Assembly: GCA_013139755.1 (NCBI GenBank)
Contig: WTAG01000636.1
Span: 1 to 9,915, forward strand
Source of the DNA: Methylomarinum sp.
GTDB taxonomy: Bacteria > Pseudomonadota > Gammaproteobacteria > Methylococcales > Methylomonadaceae
DNA length: 9,915 bases
Reading direction: 5' to 3'
Shown: positions 7,221 through 9,915 of the stretch, one piece after another
Layout of the letters: the number at the start of each line of letters is the position of its first letter
Numbering within the stretch: position 1 is the stretch's first letter
Program-made: the position numbers and the translations under genes
Notes under the pieces: generated by a model
Database searches by the model: none
Told to the model about the DNA's origin: nothing
Seen by the model: the letters and a program-made list of their open reading frames with translations, nothing else

Positions 7221-9539
7221 TCACGAATGTACTTCTTGCAATAACGCCATAATCTCAGCACTAACTTTATCTAAGTCGGCATCAATATCGACTAAATCAC
7301 GTGGGGGTTGGTATTGATAGAAGTGGCGGTTGAAAGGAATTTCATAACCGACTATACCTATTTCTTCATCTTTGGCATCTTTCTTATTGGCATCTATCCA
7401 GGCATCAGGCACATGCGGTTGTACTTCTTTTTTAAAGTAGGCTTCGTTAATATCATTTACGCTTTGGCTTGGATCAAGGGCTACATTTTCATTATCGCGT
7501 AAGTCACCATCGGCTTTGTATTCAATCACTTGCTTGTTTACTTTAAATAAGCCATACAAAGGGTTAGCTTTAGTCTTGTGAATTTTCTTAATCACTTTTT
7601 TAGCTTCTGGGTTTTTCCAGCTGATAGCAGCAGTGATCTTTTTCCTCTCTCTGCTATCAACAGATACAAGTAACTTTCTACAAGCACCCATGACTTTATC
7701 ATCGAAAACATTCATATCATCATGCTGCTTAATTCCAATAATGCTTTGCAACTTTTTTACCTTTAAAAAGAGATAAAGATGTTCTATCCACGTTAGAGGA
7801 TTAAAAAAACCTTTAATCTGCTTTTCTTTTAATCCACTAAAATGACTTTTAATATGCTTACGGATGGCTTCTTCATGCTCAGTTAATCTACCATACAATT
7901 CACAGTCATCCTTGTCAGACCAATTAGCACCATATTCAGCATACGCCCATTTCATCACTGCATTGAGTGGTTTAGGGGCAAAGCGTAGTTCTGCTATACG
8001 TTCGTCACTAAATTGATACGATTCTCTGAGTGGACGTTCTATAGTGATTCGGCGATAGCCAAATTCATGGGTATTAAAGATTTTGCTGGCGAAGGTTTTT
8101 GGGGCTTCCGTTTTTGGGTTAGCAGATTGACGGCCTCGGTTACTTTTTTGTGCGATTGGCTTATCTAGCTCTCTGGTAATGACTTCAAAATCACCAAAAC
8201 TGCGAGTAATGGTGGCAATGTCGGTTTCATCCATCACATTACGTTTAGAGCCTAGTGATTTACGCATTTTACCGCAGAGGTTTACGCCATTAATCAGCTG
8301 TACTTTGCCTTTACGCTGTGCGGCTTTTTTATTGGATAATATCCAGACATAGGTGGCTATTCCTGTGTTGTAGAACATATCTGTTGGTAAGGCGACAATG
8401 GCTTCTAATAAATCAGCTTCTAATATATAACGTCGAATTTCGGATTCACCTGAGTCTGCTCCGCCTGTAAATAAGGGCGAGCCATTGAGGATAATACCAA
8501 TTCTTGCACCGCCCTGCTCTGCGCCTCTCAACTTACTGATTAGATGTAATAGGAATAATAAGGAGCCGTCTGAAACTCGAGGTAAGCCTGCGCCAAATCT
8601 GCCATCAAAGCCTTTTAAGTTATTTTCATCTTTAATGATTTGTTCAATCTTTTTCCAGTCCACACCAAAGGGAGGGTTGGAGAGCATGTAATCAAATTTA
8701 TCGGCGTAAAGTTGATCATTAGATAAGGTGTTACCCAATTTGATATTACTAACTTCTTGGCCTTTAATTAACATATCGGCTTTACAGATAGCATAACTTT
8801 CTGGGTTAAGCTCTTGCCCATACGCCACCATTCTGGCTTCAGGATTTAACTCATGCACATATTCCATACCAGCTGATAGGAATCCACCTGTACCCGCAGT
8901 AGGATCATAAATAGTACGAACAATCCCGTCTTTGGTTAAGGCATCATCATCTTCCATGAGTACTAGAGAGGTTGTCAGTCTTATAATGTCCCTTGGGGTA
9001 AAGTGTTCTCCAGCGGTTTCATTAGAACCTTCAGCAAAGCGCCTGATTAATTCTTCAAACACTAAGCCCATATCATGATTGGAAATGGCTTTAGGGCTTA
9101 AGTCGGTTTGTCTGACTTTTTGTACTATTTTATAAAGCAAGTCTGCATCGTTAAGCTGACCGATAAATTCAGCAAAGTTAAAGTATTCAAATATCTCTCT
9201 GGCATCTTTTGAAAAGCTTTGGATATAAGATATCAGATTGTCTTTTATACCAGCTTCCCCTAGCTTGGATAAATCCATTTTTGAGGTATTGAAGAAAGAT
9301 AAGTTATTGGTGGACCGCAATAACATCTTTTCTTGAGCTTGTTCAGGCAAGTTCATTGCCTGTATTTTATCGTGTTGTTCTAATACAGCCTGTTTGCTTT
9401 CTTCTAACACGCCTTCAAGGCGGCGTAATAGTGTAAACGGTAGGATAACTCGGCCATATTGGCTTTGTTTAAAGTCGCCACGTAATAGGTCGGCTAGTGA
9501 CCAGATGAAAGCAGCTAGGTTATTGGGTGTTTCAGTCAT
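7221..9539 (-). CDS. hsdM: Type I restriction-modification methyltransferase (N6-adenine) subunit
   Basis: The predicted 772-residue HsdM has an N-terminal HsdM_N helical domain ([15 protein letters not shown]...[11 protein letters not shown]), the family signature [10 protein letters not shown] (about 179-188), AdoMet-binding motif [10 protein letters not shown] (212-220) and catalytic motif IV NPPFG (288-292), the form typical of N6-adenine methyltransferases. It should pair with HsdS to methylate adenine in the target site and to supply two subunits to the HsdR complex. It is longer than classical enzymes of about 500 residues. The extra C-terminal part (from about 500) contains [17 protein letters not shown], a lysine-rich stretch, and ends in [18 protein letters not shown]; this longer form occurs in other HsdM proteins. 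I chose ATG 9537-9539. A TTG at 9576-9578 would add 13 residues, but neither start has a strong ribosome-binding site. Confidence 0.95.
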   Translation of the reverse strand: MTETPNNLAAFIWSLADLLRGDFKQSQYGRVILPFTLLRRLEGVLEESKQAVLEQHDKIQAMNLPEQAQEKMLLRSTNNLSFFNTSKMDLSKLGEAGIKDNLISYIQSFSKDAREIFEYFNFAEFIGQLNDADLLYKIVQKVRQTDLSPKAISNHDMGLVFEELIRRFAEGSNETAGEHFTPRDIIRLTTSLVLMEDDDALTKDGIVRTIYDPTAGTGGFLSAGMEYVHELNPEARMVAYGQELNPESYAICKADMLIKGQEVSNIKLGNTLSNDQLYADKFDYMLSNPPFGVDWKKIEQIIKDENNLKGFDGRFGAGLPRVSDGSLLFLLHLISKLRGAEQGGARIGIILNGSPLFTGGADSGESEIRRYILEADLLEAIVALPTDMFYNTGIATYVWILSNKKAAQRKGKVQLINGVNLCGKMRKSLGSKRNVMDETDIATITRSFGDFEVITRELDKPIAQKSNRGRQSANPKTEAPKTFASKIFNTHEFGYRRITIERPLRESYQFSDERIAELRFAPKPLNAVMKWAYAEYGANWSDKDDCELYGRLTEHEEAIRKHIKSHFSGLKEKQIKGFFNPLTWIEHLYLFLKVKKLQSIIGIKQHDDMNVFDDKVMGACRKLLVSVDSRERKKITAAISWKNPEAKKVIKKIHKTKANPLYGLFKVNKQVIEYKADGDLRDNENVALDPSQSVNDINEAYFKKEVQPHVPDAWIDANKKDAKDEEIGIVGYEIPFNRHFYQYQPPRDLVDIDADLDKVSAEIMALLQEVHS

Positions 9540-9615
9540 GTTGTTATTTATCTTTCTCTGGCTGTGGCTTTTGAACAAGGGAGTGCTGGCATAAACTTTA
9601 GGGGGTTATTGCTGT

Positions 9616-9631
9616 AGTCCATACATGGTCT
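9616..9631. promoter_or_regulatory. Imperfect palindrome in the hsdM leader, possible operator
   Basis: AG-t-CCAT-ac-ATGG-t-CT is a dyad of six paired positions per arm, interrupted by one mismatch per side. It lies between the candidate promoter and the hsdM start. A short palindrome there could bind a regulator, but no regulator gene is present in the window and chance could produce it. Confidence 0.15.
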
Positions 9632-9657
9632 GTCCATTATGTGAATTTAGTATAGAG

Positions 9658-9686
9658 ATTATAGTGGTTAATCAGCCTTCTGTATC
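9658..9686 (-). promoter_or_regulatory. Candidate sigma-70 promoter for the hsdM operon
   Basis: On the minus strand a perfect -10 TATAAT (9658-9663) lies 17 bp from GATACA (9681-9686), which matches the -35 consensus at three of six bases. Transcription would start near 9650 and give a leader of about 110 bases before hsdM. It is the best promoter-like match I saw upstream of the operon. The weak -35 leaves it uncertain. Confidence 0.4.
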
Positions 9687-9730
9687 CCATATAAACTTTT
9701 TAGCGCCTCAATAGCATCTCCGTAACCAAG
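9668..9730 (-). pseudogene. Possible 3' remnant of an unidentified gene cut by the IS element
   Basis: On the minus strand an open frame ends at TAA (9668-9670) and reads TSLGYGDAIEALKSLYG followed by IQKAD, an amphipathic, protein-like C-terminus of about 20 residues. It has no start codon and meets the presumed IS end at about 9731; a stop occurs soon beyond. I do not recognise the family. It may be the tail of a gene that once preceded hsdM, but a 20-codon open frame can also arise by chance. Confidence 0.25.
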
Positions 9731-9915
9731 TGAAGTGGCTACACTAAACAGGACACATATCTTAAAATACTTTTAAAGAAAAAATGAACAGTTAATTACA
9801 ATACTCAAGGTTCTATTTGAAAAAGGGCGAGGGTCTTATGGAACCCGTCGTTTAAAGAACAAATTTGCTGAACAAGGTATCACTGTGAGTCGTCGCCGTA
9901 TTGGTCGATTAATGG
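9731..9915 (+). mobile_element. IS3-family insertion sequence, left part, internally deleted and cut by window edge
   Basis: The element is placed by the IS3-type transposase fragment at 9777-9915. The sequence starting TGAAGTGG at 9731 and containing AAACAGGACAC resembles the TG-starting, GGACA-containing termini of IS3 elements, so 9731 is my guess for the left end. Only about 45 bp separate it from the orfB fragment, far too little for orfA. Either orfA and the start of orfB have been deleted, or 9731 is not a true end. The right end lies outside the window. Confidence 0.45.
9777..9915 (+). pseudogene. IS3-family transposase OrfB fragment (5' truncated; runs off right edge)
   Basis: The frame entered after a stop at 9774-9776 encodes GSYGTRRLKNKFAEQGITV and, directly after it, SRRRIGRLM. 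This is the conserved block of IS3-family OrfB that precedes the DDE integrase core (consensus YG-x-RR-I...G-x-x-V-S-x-x-R-V-x-RLM). No start codon or N-terminal coding sequence precedes it, so the gene is truncated at its 5' end. Whether the DDE core is intact cannot be seen. It faces the hsd operon on the opposite strand. Confidence 0.75.

Noticed and set aside
9548..9592. Fourteen-codon leader frame (ATG 9590-9592, minus strand) before hsdM
   Set aside because: No ribosome-binding site and no recognisable attenuator structure; too short to support.

Overview
The window is one minus-strand operon-like cluster encoding a complete type I restriction-modification (RM) system with accessory genes. 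Read in the direction of transcription (right to left) the order is hsdM (methyltransferase), a DUF1016/YhcG-family PD-(D/E)xK nuclease, hsdS (specificity), a REP-associated tyrosine transposase (RAYT, TnpA_REP), hsdR (restriction/translocase) and a DEDDh 3'-5' exonuclease that runs off the left edge. A broken IS3-family transposase on the plus strand runs off the right edge. Base composition is AT-rich. The families and the style of the palindromic repeats fit a gammaproteobacterium of moderately low GC, but no gene here fixes the genus.

Layout: 1-555 exonuclease (partial); 567-3812 hsdR; 3825-3911 REP doublet; 3913-4431 RAYT; 4487-4575 REP doublet; 4584-5945 hsdS; 5959-6060 REP doublet; 6073-7107 DUF1016 nuclease; 7128-7211 REP doublet of a second sequence family; 7221-9539 hsdM; about 9540-9730 leader with a candidate promoter and the possible 3' end of a lost gene; about 9731-9915 remains of an IS3-type element. 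No gene-free stretch exceeds 300 bases.

The most striking structure is in the gaps. Each of the four intergenic gaps from hsdM to hsdR holds two inverted REP-like hairpins built to one plan: a GTAG tetranucleotide, then an 8-bp stem with a short loop, with the two GTAGs facing outward. Three doublets (six hairpins) share the stem GATGGGCA/TGCCCATC. The fourth uses the stem GTTGGGGT/ACCCCAAC. The RAYT gene lies exactly between two doublets of the first family, so 3825-4575 looks like a self-contained REP-RAYT block (a 'REPtron') lodged between hsdS and hsdR. Each doublet begins 1-12 bp after a stop codon and reaches to within 12-55 bp of the next start.

Functionally, HsdM and HsdS should form the modification enzyme and HsdR should add ATP-dependent translocation and cleavage. 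The DUF1016 nuclease and the exonuclease are plausible accessory nucleases, but their roles here are inferred from position only. The RAYT probably acts on the REP hairpins and not in restriction.
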